From Daucus carota subsp. sativus (Eukaryota > Streptophyta > Magnoliopsida > Apiales > Apiaceae), in NCBI RefSeq assembly GCF_001625215.2, contig NC_030382.2, forward strand, positions 28,878,610-28,942,609: 64,000 nucleotides of DNA, in the 5' to 3' direction. The notes beneath the pieces were generated by a model. That model saw only the letters and a program-made list of their open reading frames with translations, was not told where the DNA came from and made no database searches. Made by a program: the position numbers and the translations under genes. This document shows, piece after piece, positions 23,595 through 34,012 of this stretch (its first letter is position 1; each line of letters begins with the position of its first letter).

Positions 23595-26409
23595 GGGTCA
23601 TGTTCCCTGACAATTGATTGTCAGGGAACGTTTATGCAACAATCTGTTTCCCGGCCGTTGGATCGTTGACGATCCAATGGCTAGGACAAAAGAAATTTTT
23701 TTATCACTCTGTGCTTTTTGTTTTCCGCGGAAAGAGGGGCTTCCGCGCATATTTTACGCGAAAACACCGCGTATATTAACCGCAGACAACACAGAAAGAT
23801 GGAAGTTGATTTTTTTTATAACCTAGGCGATCATCACAATTTTGTTGTGCAAATTTTGGAAACTTTGCTACTGTTTTGTGGGTTTTTGTTGCAAGAATCT
23901 CCTCCTATTTCTATCTTTCTCTTGGGTAAGCTTAATTTGTAGTGGTGTTTTGTTCATTAATTGTTGTGTTGTAATGGATAAAATGTTTGCAAGATTTGAA
24001 GGTAGAAAAAGTTTGAAAAAAATCAAGAATGTTGATGTACATGATGATGATTTTAAATATGGTAATGATAGAGATAACATTGAGTATGTTAATGTTGTTG
24101 ATAGCGATGGTGAGGAGTTATTTGTTAGTGAACAATTAGATGAAGGTGAGAAATTGTATGATGATAGAGGTAGTATGCATGAAAGTATTGGTAATTTCCA
24201 TGATAGTGGTGATAATATTGTTGATGGAGATGAGCCTATTAGTATTCCCTACTTGAATCAAAAATTTCCTAGTTTACAAGCTGGGGAAAATTTGTTTAGG
24301 GCGTATGCTTTAAAGCATGGTTTTGCAATTAAGATACAAAACACACAGAAGCGTGTCAAAGATAAATCTATATATTGTCGAATGTATGTTTGTAATTTAG
24401 CTGGAGAAAATTGTGGGAAAAACCCCGATGAGGACGGTGAAATATTGATTGGTGGTCTTGGTTGTGTTAAGGAAAAACGGGTAGAGATGTGCTTCCTAGG
24501 AGTGGTTTCAAAGTTAGAATGTACGTGGTTAATAAGAAAAAAACAAGTCATTGGGAGATAACCGCTTTGGAATTAGAACAAAACCACGAAGTTGTGACTC
24601 CTTCTAAGATGAGTTTGATAAAACGGGAGAGACATGTGACCGCGACTCAAAGAAATTTAATCAAAACCTTACATGTACCCGGTGTCCCACCAAGACAACA
24701 AATGAATATTTTTGGTAAAATGCACGGAGGAGCAGAACAAGTAGGTTTTGATAGCCAACATTTAAGAAATGTCGTCCGCGATTTTAGGAAGGACAACATG
24801 GGAGTTAATGATGCTCAAGCCGGTTTGGATTTGTTGTACCGTTTGCAAGAAGAGAGCGGCGGTAAATTTTTCATCAAGACTCTTCTTGATGACGAACAAA
24901 GATTGAAGTGTCTTGTACGGGTCGATCCCCGCTCTTTGATGACCTACAAAAACTTCGGTGATGTGGTTGCGTTTGACACTACATATCGAACTAATAGGTA
25001 TGCTATGCCGTTTGTGCTTTTCACTAGAGTCAACATTCACCACCAATCAATACTATTTGGCTTTGCACTCATGAGGGATGAATTGAAGACAACTTTTGAG
25101 TGGGTTTTGAGTACTTGGCTAGAGGCAATGGAAGGAAAAGAACCCTTGGCTATCATAACCGATCAAGATCAAGCCATAGCCGCGGCTATTGAATCACAAC
25201 TACCCAATACCTCACATTTGCTATGCTCATGGCACATTAGCAACAAATTTCCCGAGAAACTTGCAGCATATTATTCCAAGGAAGGGTTCAAATTTGATAT
25301 CAACAATTGCATATATCACTCATTGACCGAAGTTGTGTTTGAGAATCGGTGGAAAGCTATGATTTTGAAGTACAATTTGGAAGGGAATACATGGCTACAA
25401 GGATTATATGTTCTGAAGCATAAGTGGGTCGAGGCCTACACACGAAACACTTTTTCCGCGGGTCAGAAGACCACATCAAGAAGTGAAGGAATGAATGCCT
25501 TTTTCGATGCCTACGTTGGTTCTTGCACCGGTTTGAAAGATTTTGTAGAGGGTGCGAAAAAAGCTTTGGAGAGGCAATTCATGCGTGAGAAAGACGAGGA
25601 TTACAAGACGAGTAACAGAAGTCGTTGCATGCAAATGAAAACCACTTTGGAGCACCACGCTGCTTCCATTTATACGAAAGAAATGTTTAGAAGATTTCAA
25701 GAATAATTGGTTGAATCATCCAAGTACTTTGTGGAGAAAGATAGAGATCGGTCCTTGGAAGATGTTGAAGACACATTCTACAAATGTTACAGACCGTTGA
25801 CGCATGCTTCTCAGAGAACCACGTATCTTGTTTCATTCAATAAGGCGTCATTATGGGGTTCATGCATTTGTAAAATGTATGACCATGTTGGCATGCCATG
25901 CCGTCACATTATTACTGACGAAGAGGTGTGCAGCGGAACTACCGGAACATTTTGTCAAACGGCGTTGGACACGGGACGCCAATAGAGTTGATGGGAAGTT
26001 GCCATATCAGACGTCCGAAGTTGAATCATCATCTCATGAATTGACTCCGACGGAAAGATTCGACCACATGACATTACTTACCATGGCGTTTAGTCATAGT
26101 TGCATAGCATCGGAAGAGCGGTATGAGTATGCCGTTGGGGTTATTAATCGTGAAACAAAAATAGTTGAAAGCATGCCTGTTGACGGGGTCGAAAATGAAA
26201 GAGGTGAATTCAATTCAAAAACAACTCAATAAAGTGGTGAGAAGTTGCATGAGAGTATCCTTGACCCCTTGGTGTCGAAAACTAAAGGTTGGAAAAAAGA
26301 GCACCGCTTTAAAAGCCCCGTTGAGGAACTTACAAAGACAAAAAGAAAATGCCGATATTGCAATATATTGGGACATGATGTTAGAACGTGTCCCAAAAAA
26401 AGAGGATGA
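23595..26409 (+). mobile_element. FAR1-type Mutator-like element, right end not found
   Basis: The left end appears to be at 23595, where GGGTCATGTTCCCT matches the terminus of the Mutator-type MITE at 3530-3789. It is followed by a near-perfect palindrome (GTTCCCTGACAAT, TG, ATTGTCAGGGAAC; 23602-23629). The nine bases before it are ATAAAAGTT; I found no matching copy, nor an inverted GGGTCATGTT end, downstream. The right border is therefore unknown and the end coordinate is only the end of recognisable transposase sequence. The element may extend past 27300 and include the second open frame at 26538. Confidence 0.7.
23974..26409 (+). pseudogene. FAR1/FHY3-family (MULE) transposase, four disruptions
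   Basis: From the ATG at 23974 one can follow: an acidic N-terminus; a FAR1 DNA-binding domain (FPSLQAGENLFRAYALKHGF onward); the MULE transposase core with AFDTTYRTN, ITDQDQAI and HLLCSWHI; a SWIM zinc finger (CICKMYDHVGMPCRHI, near 25865-25910); and a C-terminal zinc knuckle (C-x2-C-x4-H-x4-C, 26350-26391). The reading frame is broken four times: a frameshift near the A5 run at 24473, a TAA stop at 25704-25706, a frameshift at about 25910-25930, and a TAA stop at 26230-26232. FAR1 and FHY3 are domesticated relatives that act in far-red light signalling, but this copy looks like a dead transposon gene, not a FRS regulator. Confidence 0.88.
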
Positions 26410-26600
26410 TTTAAGAAAAGCTGAGACTGCCGAATTGTAGTTGACATTTTGATAAAATTTTCCTTATGTTTTAGTTGTAGTTTATATGCTCTTCGTATGA
26501 GTTGGTGTAACTAACTTGTTCATTGTTGGATTTGTAGGTGAAATAACCGACGGTTCGGATGAGTCAGTGTCACATGTTAGCAACTCCTTCTCGGACTCGG

Positions 26601-26792
26601 AAGAAATGTGTGTTTCACCTACCTTTAGCGAGTTGGGTGAAGCATGTCGTGAACTCGACGAATTTGCACAAATGTACGAAGCACCACCCCAATCGGAGGA
26701 AATGTGTGTTTCACCTACCTTCAGCAAGTTGGAGGAAGCATGTCGTGAGCTCGACGAATTCGCACAAATGTACGAACCATCTACCCAATCGG
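26601..26792. repeat. 96 bp tandem duplication, two copies
   Basis: The unit starting at the AAATGTGTGTTTCACC phrase is present twice with a period of exactly 96 bp, so it keeps the reading frame. The copies differ at scattered positions (GAGTTGGGT versus AAGTTGGAG). Confidence 0.9.
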
Positions 26793-27045
26793 AGGAAGAA
26801 GACACTGAGTTGTACCCGCCTGAGGAAGCGGCCTATCGGCCAAAAAATTGGACCGAAGCTTGTCAGTGGTTTGCAAGCGATAACATGTTCGAAAGGGTGG
26901 CGTATAACTTGACTCCATATTTTCTCCAATTTTTGAACTTGGGTAAGGACTATCCCGATGGGCCAAACAAAGTGTCCCCGTGGGATGGTGGTGATATTGT
27001 GACGTGTGATAGGATAGCCGACATTCTGAAGTTGAGGCCTCACGC

Positions 27046-27264
27046 TAGAAGTGAGCATAAAAATCCGAAATCCGGATTATCCGATTTCCCGGTCCGGTAT
27101 CCGAATTAAAATATCCAGAAATTTGGATATCCGATCCGAATAAATCGGACCGGATATCCGATCCAGTTAAATCGGAACCGGAATGAAAATTTGACGATCT
27201 GAAAAACCAAATATCCGGTTTATAATTCATAACCGGACCGGATATCCGGTGATGCTCACCCCTA
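27046..27264. mobile_element. Non-autonomous hAT-like element with ATCCG/CGGAT arrays
   Basis: A 219 bp element with ends TAGAAGTGAGCATA on the left and TAGGGGTGAGCATC on the right, read inward. It is flanked by a perfect 8 bp duplication CCTCACGC at 27038-27045 and 27265-27272. The whole interior is built from ATCCG, GGATATCC and CGGACCGG words in both orientations. It interrupts an open frame. Confidence 0.88.
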
Positions 27265-27372
27265 CCTCACGCGGGTTGCACGCGTGACCAAATGCGTATT
27301 GAATATGTCAAGGGGTGGGTGTCCCACCTTAGTGGAGATTTTTATTTTTATTGCGTTTTGAGATTTAAAATT

Positions 27373-28013
27373 TTAAAACAAATTTTATTAAAATCTAAAC
27401 AAGAGATGCATTAAATGCACTCTAAATTTTTATTCCTTTTTTTTTATTTTCGTAATGTTGTTTTGCTATATGAGCTCAATCTTATTTTCTCTTATATTCA
27501 ACTACTCCTTTTAAGTGTAAATGTACTCGTTAGAGACCTTTCAATTACTCATCCTCTTTCATTTTATCCCCTTGCATTCCAAGCTTTAAAAAAAAAAATC
27601 ACAAGATTGTACTCAATAATTCTAATGAACATTTTAATTGCAGTAAACTAAAAAATTTAGTTTTATTACGTTTTGCGCTTTAAATTTGTATTGCGTCAAC
27701 AATATATTCTACTATACTGGAACAAATATTATATACTTGGAGTGAAAAAATCAGCTGTAATTTTGTGTATATCAAAATAGTAAAATAATTCCCAAAAAAA
27801 AAAAAAAAACTGATTTCGCGAAAAATCACTTGACATACCAAATTTTGTGTACATCTGAATTGATTAAAAATAGCCAAGAAAAACATAATACATTAATAAA
27901 TTAGGGAGAATATATTATTTAATTTTCTTAGTCTTTTTTTAATTTCATAATGTTTAGATTTCAAAATTGTGTCGTGTTAATCCATCTTTCACTTCTTAAC
28001 CCCACATTGTCTA
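27373..28013. other. AT-rich DNA, no gene seen
   Basis: Low-complexity AT-rich sequence with A and T runs (for example about 27794-27810). No motif, repeat border or RNA gene could be supported. Confidence 0.45.
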
Positions 28014-28185
28014 GCGTTTTGAATTCTTAAACGCTATTTCATGTAACGTTTCACGCACCACATTGGGGTGATCACTAAACTGCATAAACTTTCTGCATCG
28101 CGTTTTGAATTCTTAAACGCTATTTCATATAACGTTTCACGCACCACGTTGGGGTTATCACTAAACTGCGTAAACTCTCTGCATC
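28014..28185. repeat. 86 bp tandem duplication rich in AAACGC words
   Basis: Two copies with period 86 bp, each starting GCGTTTTGAATTCTTAAACG and containing TAACGTTTCACGCACCAC. The flanks also carry GCGTTTTG and AAACGC words. Similar words are dense at 38930-39110 and 60360-60540. Confidence 0.85.
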
Positions 28186-28432
28186 GCACCATAAAAATGC
28201 AGTTTTTAATTTTCATGACATGGGTGCGGGTTAAATTTTTCGCAAAACGCATGGTTTGGTGCGGATTGCGATTTGACATATTAGTAGTGCGGTTCAAACC
28301 GCACCTCTGTAATATAATAACATATATAAATATATTAGAAATTATTAAATAAAATTATATTATACATATATATATTATTTATATATAAACTTATATATTA
28401 TACATATATAAATATATTATAAATCATTAAAT

Positions 28433-28479
<47 letters not shown>

Positions 28480-28990
28480 TTTCAAATCGTAGTTTAGTTA
28501 ATTATTGTTTTATAAAGTTAGCATTATTATTATACCAAATTTTTATAAGGCGATTATATTATTACAATATGTCTGTTAGTACTCATTATTACAAATTTAT
28601 GGTTTACACCTTTGTTTATATTATTTAGTAGTTGTAGTAACTCACTGTGATTCGAATATTCAATAAAACCAGAAATGGGGTTTGATTTGTGATTATAGAA
28701 AAATTCGCACCGCTCACACCGTGATTATGCCTAATGAAAGATCGTGTTATGTTTTATATGGATTTTCAAACCTAATTACAACACGACCTAGCGTTTCTTC
28801 CAAAAACAAAAACGTGGATTATTCGACATTAAAAATTGACATTTCATACTTTTTCTCCAACTATAATATTTTGAATACTACTTGTGAAAATTGTGATATG
28901 TGATTATTTTTTATAAAAAGTTATATTACAAATAATAAATTTCGAACTATATACGTGAACACCGGTTCAATTGTAGTAAAGTTTTAAAAC
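28186..28990. other. AT-rich DNA with a (TA)n run
   Basis: Contains a (TA)n microsatellite at about 28440-28474 and repeated 'TTATACATATATA' phrases around 28355-28410. No gene was recognised. A 73-codon frame at 28682 looks like chance. Confidence 0.5.
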
Positions 28991-28995
28991 CCAAG

Positions 28996-29110
28996 TTCGA
29001 GCAGCTCAATTGGTTAGAGCGTGCGGGAGTAGCACAAGATTCGACCCATCCTGGCGTGTTCAATTTACTCATCTTGGTCTGGACATGGATACTTGTCTAA
29101 TAATTGAAGA
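28996..29110 (+). repeat. tRNA-related sequence (SINE-like)
   Basis: The phrase CAGCTCAATTGGTTAGAGC closely resembles box A of a tRNA gene, and AGATTCGACCC about 38 bases later resembles box B. The segment does not fold into a full tRNA with matching acceptor arms that I can see, so a tRNA-derived SINE or a tRNA pseudogene is more likely than a working tRNA gene. It sits about 95 bases before the F-box start codon, in its probable promoter or 5' UTR. Confidence 0.45.
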
Positions 29111-29203
29111 CAGTTGAAAAGTCTGCTCTCAGAAAAACAAGTCTTGTTCACACACTAATCTTATTCCTCAGGAGGAGAAGCAAGCAGCATAGGAAAAACA
29201 ATA

Positions 29204-30415
29204 ATGGGCCAGAGCTTCAGCAATCTAAACTGGAATTGTGGGATTGATTGTGCTAAACCAAGAAGCTTACCTTTACCAAATTATATCCCAGTTGAGATCC
29301 TGGCCCAGATTTTGTTGTTCCTTCCAGTCAAATCCCTTATTCAGTTGACACCCATCTGCAAATCTTGGTATAATCTCATCAAAGACCCTCATTTTATTTC
29401 TGCACATCTTATTCATTCTCTGAATATAGCTAAGAATAACACAAATACTAGTGATGATCATAGGTATTTGCTAGCTACCCCTTGTAAATTTAAGCCTTTT
29501 GGTGATAAGTACTTTTGTTTTGTTATTCATCCTGATAATATGAAGGTTCTTGAAAAATGGGAGCTTCCTATTTGTACTAGGAATATGAATGTTGAGGTGG
29601 TGAATTCGTGTAATGGACTACTTTGTTTGACAGAGTGCTATCCTAATGCTTTTGGCCATGTTGTTTATCTTTGGAACATGTCGATAAGAAAATTCAAGAC
29701 TGTAGAAAACTCCGAGCTGAATCTTTATAATTCTATTGTTTTTAAGCGTGTCACGGGGTTTGGGTATGATTACATGGCTAATGACTACAAGGTTGTTAGG
29801 ATTCTTTACTTTAAAGAGGATGTGGCACCTGAAATTGAGGTCTATAGCGTAAAAATGGGATCTTGGAGAAGGATTGGGGTCGATGTTGATTTTATTGCTC
29901 ATTGTAGTTCGGCTTCAGTGCCGTTTGTTAATGGAGCTCTTCATTGGATGGCTCAACCCTATAGGCTGGGGAAACTGGGGAAGTATATGTTTCCGGTGAA
30001 TGAGTTTATAATGGCATTTGATATTGCTGATGAAGGATTTCGAAAGATGGCACTCCCTCTGAACTGTTCTAGATTAGATGCTAGTGTTATGGACTTTAAG
30101 GAATTATTATCTTTGTATGTTCCATTTCGATCTGCAGATCACATATTTGAAGGGTGTTATATATGGGTGATGAGTGAATATGGTGTCACTAAATCTTGGT
30201 CGAAGTTATTTACTATCAATGTCTCGGCACCTATGAGAGTCAGGCCACTAGGACTTACGAAGAATGAGAAGCTTATGCTTGTAAAGGATGAGGAACAGCT
30301 GGTTTCACTTGATCTTCAGAATCTACAAGCTCAGGATCTGGGACTTGATGCATGCTTGTATGCTGTGGATTGTTCCTACATGGAGAGTCTTGCTCTTCTT
30401 GATCAAGGAATTTGA
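29204..30415 (+). CDS. F-box protein with F-box-associated domain
   Basis: A complete single-exon frame of 403 residues. The F-box lies at about residues 25-66 (YIPVEILAQILLFLPVKSLIQ, then CKSWYNLIKDPHFISAHL). A C-terminal F-box-associated domain follows, recognisable by SCNGLLCL, FGYDYMANDYKVV, EVYSVKMGSWRRI, FVNGALHWMA and IMAFDIADEGF. Such proteins are substrate-binding subunits of SCF ubiquitin ligases in the nucleus or cytoplasm, contacting SKP1/ASK through the F-box. The family is very large and fast-evolving in plants, so neither target nor orthologue can be named. It converges on the nicotianamine synthase gene with 255 bases between the stop codons. Confidence 0.93.
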   Translation: MGQSFSNLNWNCGIDCAKPRSLPLPNYIPVEILAQILLFLPVKSLIQLTPICKSWYNLIKDPHFISAHLIHSLNIAKNNTNTSDDHRYLLATPCKFKPFGDKYFCFVIHPDNMKVLEKWELPICTRNMNVEVVNSCNGLLCLTECYPNAFGHVVYLWNMSIRKFKTVENSELNLYNSIVFKRVTGFGYDYMANDYKVVRILYFKEDVAPEIEVYSVKMGSWRRIGVDVDFIAHCSSASVPFVNGALHWMAQPYRLGKLGKYMFPVNEFIMAFDIADEGFRKMALPLNCSRLDASVMDFKELLSLYVPFRSADHIFEGCYIWVMSEYGVTKSWSKLFTINVSAPMRVRPLGLTKNEKLMLVKDEEQLVSLDLQNLQAQDLGLDACLYAVDCSYMESLALLDQGI

Positions 30416-30670
30416 TTCAGGTTAATATTCTGTTTTATACGTATTCATGTATTTTCTACCAAAAAAAATTGCATATAAATTTGCACTCGTGTGAAAAATT
30501 AATTATCTCAGAGTTCATATGATCATATCAAGTAGAAGAATTGATGTTTGTCTGTAATTTTTGATATATGGATTTAAGTTTATTCTTCAGCAAGGTCTGA
30601 TTAAATCCCAGAAACAGTAAATTGTGAGGAGCCTTGTTCAATGACTGAATGCTTGGTTGATTCTTCACGA

Positions 30671-31606
30671 TTAGTTTTCCAGCAGATTAATCTGTTTGAT
30701 TGGATAAAAACCATGCGCCTCGCAGCACCTACTAGCATGCATCACATCTCCGATATTCCCCTGATCAACGAAAATTTTACGTGCAACGACAACAGAGTTA
30801 ATAACATCATCATTAGGATGGAAAACTGACAGAACCTCAAATCCTCTAGCTCTAAGATCACCAGGATCAATCACTGGATACAGAAAACCCCGTGCGCCAT
30901 GCGCGCTTCGTAACATCAGAATCGCTCCTGGAGCCATGTACTTGGCCAGATGATCAATAACGCCAACCTTCTCATTCTTGTCCATCCCCACCAGCGCAGC
31001 CAAAAACACAACCTCATAGTCTTGCAAAGCACTTGTGACATCCATCACGTCAGTTGTGTGGAAAACCATCCTTTTTGACAGGTCAGGATTAGATGAGACT
31101 AAGCGACTCGCCTTTAAATTGGCCAAGGGATCGATGTCATAGTTGTGAAAACAAGTGTCTGTGAGATGGTACGAGGCCAAGACAATCGAGGTTAGAGGGA
31201 GGGGACCAGACCCGAGAAAGGCCAAGCGTTTCAGGACACCCTTTTGGGGACAGCAGTGTTGGCTCAAAATGGTGAACTCAAGAAGGCTGAGCTTGACGTA
31301 ATTGGAGTAGTATGGGAAGAGGTTGATATGGTCCAAAGGGTTGTCAAATGCGCCTAATATGGAAGAAAAATGGGACTCGAGAAGACCTTCAGCTTCGCCA
31401 GAGAGCCTAATAAGCTTCGATCTCATTTCTTGAACTCCTGAACAGAGCTTGGTTACATCAATGGAACTTGGTGGGATGCAAGTGAGAACAAGTTTGGTAA
31501 AGAGAGTGTTAGCATCTTTGGAAGGTTGGAGATTATCGAGTTTGGAAATTTTGTCATAGAGATCACAAATTGTTTGCACTAAAGGATCATGATTCTGGCA
31601 ACCCAT
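30671..31606 (-). CDS. NAS: Nicotianamine synthase
   Basis: A complete intronless frame of 311 residues, the usual size and structure for dicot nicotianamine synthase. Recognisable blocks are the N-terminal LVQTICDLYDKISKL, the FPYYSNYVKLSLLE segment, the S-adenosylmethionine-binding FLGSGPLPLTSIVLA, and HTTDVMDVT, FLAALVGMDKNEK and APGAILMLRSAHG. The enzyme joins three S-adenosylmethionine molecules into nicotianamine, a metal chelator needed for iron, zinc and copper movement in phloem and between cells. A TATA-like box lies 92-99 bases upstream. The plastid ferroportin gene about 8 kb away also concerns iron. The exact NAS paralogue cannot be assigned. Confidence 0.96.
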   Translation of the reverse strand: MGCQNHDPLVQTICDLYDKISKLDNLQPSKDANTLFTKLVLTCIPPSSIDVTKLCSGVQEMRSKLIRLSGEAEGLLESHFSSILGAFDNPLDHINLFPYYSNYVKLSLLEFTILSQHCCPQKGVLKRLAFLGSGPLPLTSIVLASYHLTDTCFHNYDIDPLANLKASRLVSSNPDLSKRMVFHTTDVMDVTSALQDYEVVFLAALVGMDKNEKVGVIDHLAKYMAPGAILMLRSAHGARGFLYPVIDPGDLRARGFEVLSVFHPNDDVINSVVVARKIFVDQGNIGDVMHASRCCEAHGFYPIKQINLLEN

Positions 31607-31697
31607 CTTACACTGGGGTGATATGAAGATTTGATGATGAGTTTTAACTCTCCAAATGGAAACTAGTTAGTTTCTTGTAGGAAACAATAATCTGTCT

Positions 31698-31705
31698 CTA
31701 TTTAT
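31698..31705 (-). promoter_or_regulatory. TATA-like box of the nicotianamine synthase gene
   Basis: ATAAATAG on the minus strand, ending 92 bases before the start codon. The distance fits a TATA box plus a short 5' UTR, but no transcription start is known. Confidence 0.4.
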
Positions 31706-32990
31706 TGACTCTTGTGTGCCCTCATACACTACTAAGATTCTAATATATGCAAGTTGCCGCAATCCTATTAGTACATTATTATTTTATTTCTTCACTTATT
31801 TATCACGGAGCGTTCACTTGGATAAAATAGAACTAGAAGAGAATGGAATGAAAATTATAATGATATTTTATGGTGAAAGAAGAAAGTATGATATAACAGT
31901 AAATAAATATGAGTGAGTGTAAATTTCTTATGATGAAGATTGCAGGGAAACATAATGAAAGAGTGAAATGAGCATCCCTTCTCATACGTGTGGTTTAGAA
32001 TTCTAGTTCAAATAATTGAAATGGAATGATTAAAAGAATGAAAATATAGACAATTTCTCTAATCACCGCCAATTTAAAGTACAAATTTTATTTCATTCTT
32101 CCTCCATTTCATTCGGCCTAAGTTTTTCGTCTTTCCCTGTTCGAGGGTTTTGGACCACTAGCAGTACAGAAGACACTACTGGTACTACAAATTTTTCTTG
32201 GTAGTTGGGATCAAACAATGATCCCAATGCATATGTATTTACTCTTAGTGTCATCAAATTTACAACTTCTAGGTAACATAAGCAGGTGGATATCATATCA
32301 TATGGTATTTTGTACAACTCTGGGGGAAAAAAAACAATGGCTTTCATAATCAGAAAGATATGTGATATTGATGTTTATAATGTAGTATAGTACATTAGTC
32401 AGGCAACAGCGAACCGTATCATATAAAAACCAAGACAAGGCAATCTCATTCTACTTCTAGCTCTTCAATTCTCAAAGGGACATCTTAACTTATTGCCTAT
32501 CCTGAACTCTAATGCTTCAATGATTTGGAACTTCAATACAAAGACATGTGACATGTGATTATGTGAATTCAAGCTCCTATACATAACACTTGAAACAAAT
32601 AAAATCAATCTCAGACTATAGATTATGCATAAGAAGCTTCATCCACTCGGTAAACAATTTTGGAGGAATGATAGCGGCTTTCGAGTATCAGTCTTGGTCA
32701 TCTATCTAGCAAATCTTTACATATGTATGCAAACGTAGATTGTAGAGGAAATACATTTTGGCTGGGGAGAGTTTTAAAGTTACAAGCAGCACCTGCAGGT
32801 CTATGAATGTGGGAATTTTCATGAATGTTCATATGATTTAGAGCAAGTACTTGACCAGCCTCACTCATCTTTATGGTACCACTATCCTGAATACATATAC
32901 AGCGAAATCAGGAGCTCATATATCTAGTTTACATTCACTAACACAATTTAACAATAAATATAATGTGAAAGTCACCTGGTTCCATGTTAT
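31706..32990. other. Upstream of NAS, 3' side of the next gene; no gene seen
   Basis: About 1.3 kb of AT-rich sequence that should include the NAS promoter and the 3' UTR of the gene ending at 32991. Open frames (for example 32093-32347, -) show no recognisable family. I see no clear transposon borders. Confidence 0.45.
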
Positions 32991-33890
32991 CTAAAGTTCT
33001 TCACGTGTTTCAGAGCTTTCATAAGTGGTGGACTCATAGTCATCGGTGTGCTCCTGAGTTTCAGGGAGATTTTCATAGGTGTAGGAATCTTCAACAGGTT
33101 TGGAACTTTCAGTGCCAGATGCTGAATTCTTGTCTGAATCGTATGGAGTCTCCGGAAATATCTGAGACACTAGATTAGAGATTATATCAATCAAGATATT
33201 CCCCCCTTCAGGTGGCTGTGCAGATTCTAGCACAGATGTGACATAATCTTTAGCTTCAGAATCTGGGACATTGTCAGATGATATAGTCTCCATTGTCTCA
33301 GTAAACTGAAGGAGGACACCTACGCCATTCACTATATCATATACCATTAGCCCAACTCTTCCTCCAACCCAACTTCCAAATTGGCTTCCCACAAGATAAC
33401 CAAATCTTCCAAACTTTTGCTCGCCAACAAATCCAATAGCATAAGTTCCAACTAGAGTGCCAGTCCCCCTAAGCAAGCCTTCTGTTATTGTCCGCCCGTA
33501 GTATATTGCCTCAAAAAAATCCCACCCAGACGAAATTATGGGTCCTAATATGCGTTTGGCTTTTCGGGTTGCCAGTTTGGCAGCCTTTTTTCCCTCTTGC
33601 TGAGCTTGTAAAGCTGCATCTTTAGCATTCAAACCTTGTGACAGTGCATCAATTAGAGCAGCCTCAATTGCTTTATGCCTGGCTTTCTCAACATGAGACG
33701 ATCTGATGGTGTTAACATAAAGCTTCACACCCTCCTTCACTGCACACGCCATTGTTCCAGTGCTCCCATCAAAACAGTTTAGAAAAGTAAATTTTCCACT
33801 TTGTGATGAGGCGTCATTACCAACCAACTGCCTACATTTTTCAGCTTTGTAAAAAGGAATGTCAGGACTAAGAACACTTTTCCAAAACAT
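32991..33890 (-). CDS. Conserved plant protein of unknown function, glycine-rich membrane-like core
   Basis: A 299-residue frame. Residues about 80-120 are Ala/Lys-rich and helical (a coiled coil is possible). Residues about 120-190 hold a glycine-rich segment with Gly/Ser spaced every three or four residues (GTGTLVGTYAIGF, GRFGYLVGSQFGSWVGGRVG), like membrane-associated glycine zippers. The last ~90 residues are acidic and Ser/Thr/Tyr-rich and look disordered. I recall similar uncharacterised proteins in other plants but no function or name. A splice acceptor (TTCTTTAG) directly precedes the ATG and supplies an in-frame TAG, so this ATG may start the protein just inside exon 2, with a non-coding first exon upstream. 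Confidence 0.75.
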   Translation of the reverse strand: MFWKSVLSPDIPFYKAEKCRQLVGNDASSQSGKFTFLNCFDGSTGTMACAVKEGVKLYVNTIRSSHVEKARHKAIEAALIDALSQGLNAKDAALQAQQEGKKAAKLATRKAKRILGPIISSGWDFFEAIYYGRTITEGLLRGTGTLVGTYAIGFVGEQKFGRFGYLVGSQFGSWVGGRVGLMVYDIVNGVGVLLQFTETMETISSDNVPDSEAKDYVTSVLESAQPPEGGNILIDIISNLVSQIFPETPYDSDKNSASGTESSKPVEDSYTYENLPETQEHTDDYESTTYESSETREEL

Positions 33891-34012
33891 CTAAAGAAGA
33901 TGCCAGCATAAGAGTATACATCCTACTGACAGATACATAGGATAGAAATGCTCTTCAAAACCCATAATCGGTACTGTTGGGCCAGTGTTACACGCACACA
34001 CAAAAACCAATG

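Larger units (their letters stand above)
26538..27372 (+). pseudogene. Unknown open frame inside the element, split by a hAT insertion
   Basis: An open frame begins after a good acceptor (TTTGTAG ending at 26537) and reads acidic sequence with a 32-residue tandem duplication (EEMCVSPTFS... twice). A more structured part follows (RPKNWTEACQWF, ILKLRPHA). A hAT element interrupts it at 27046-27264. Skipping the element and one 8 bp duplication restores an open frame that reads GCTRDQMRIEYVKGW before decaying into AT-rich DNA. I do not recognise the family. It could be a second gene of the Mutator-like element or an unrelated gene. The end coordinate is approximate. Confidence 0.45.

Noticed and set aside
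24258-25046. Minus-strand frames across the FAR1-type region
   Set aside because: They overlap the transposase and have no family features.
23974-26409. Functional FRS/FHY3-type light-signalling regulator
   Set aside because: Two frameshifts, two stops, a Mutator-type terminus and no intron structure like FHY3 favour a dead transposon gene.
28996-29110. Working tRNA gene
   Set aside because: Box A and box B are visible, but I could not pair an acceptor stem or an anticodon arm.
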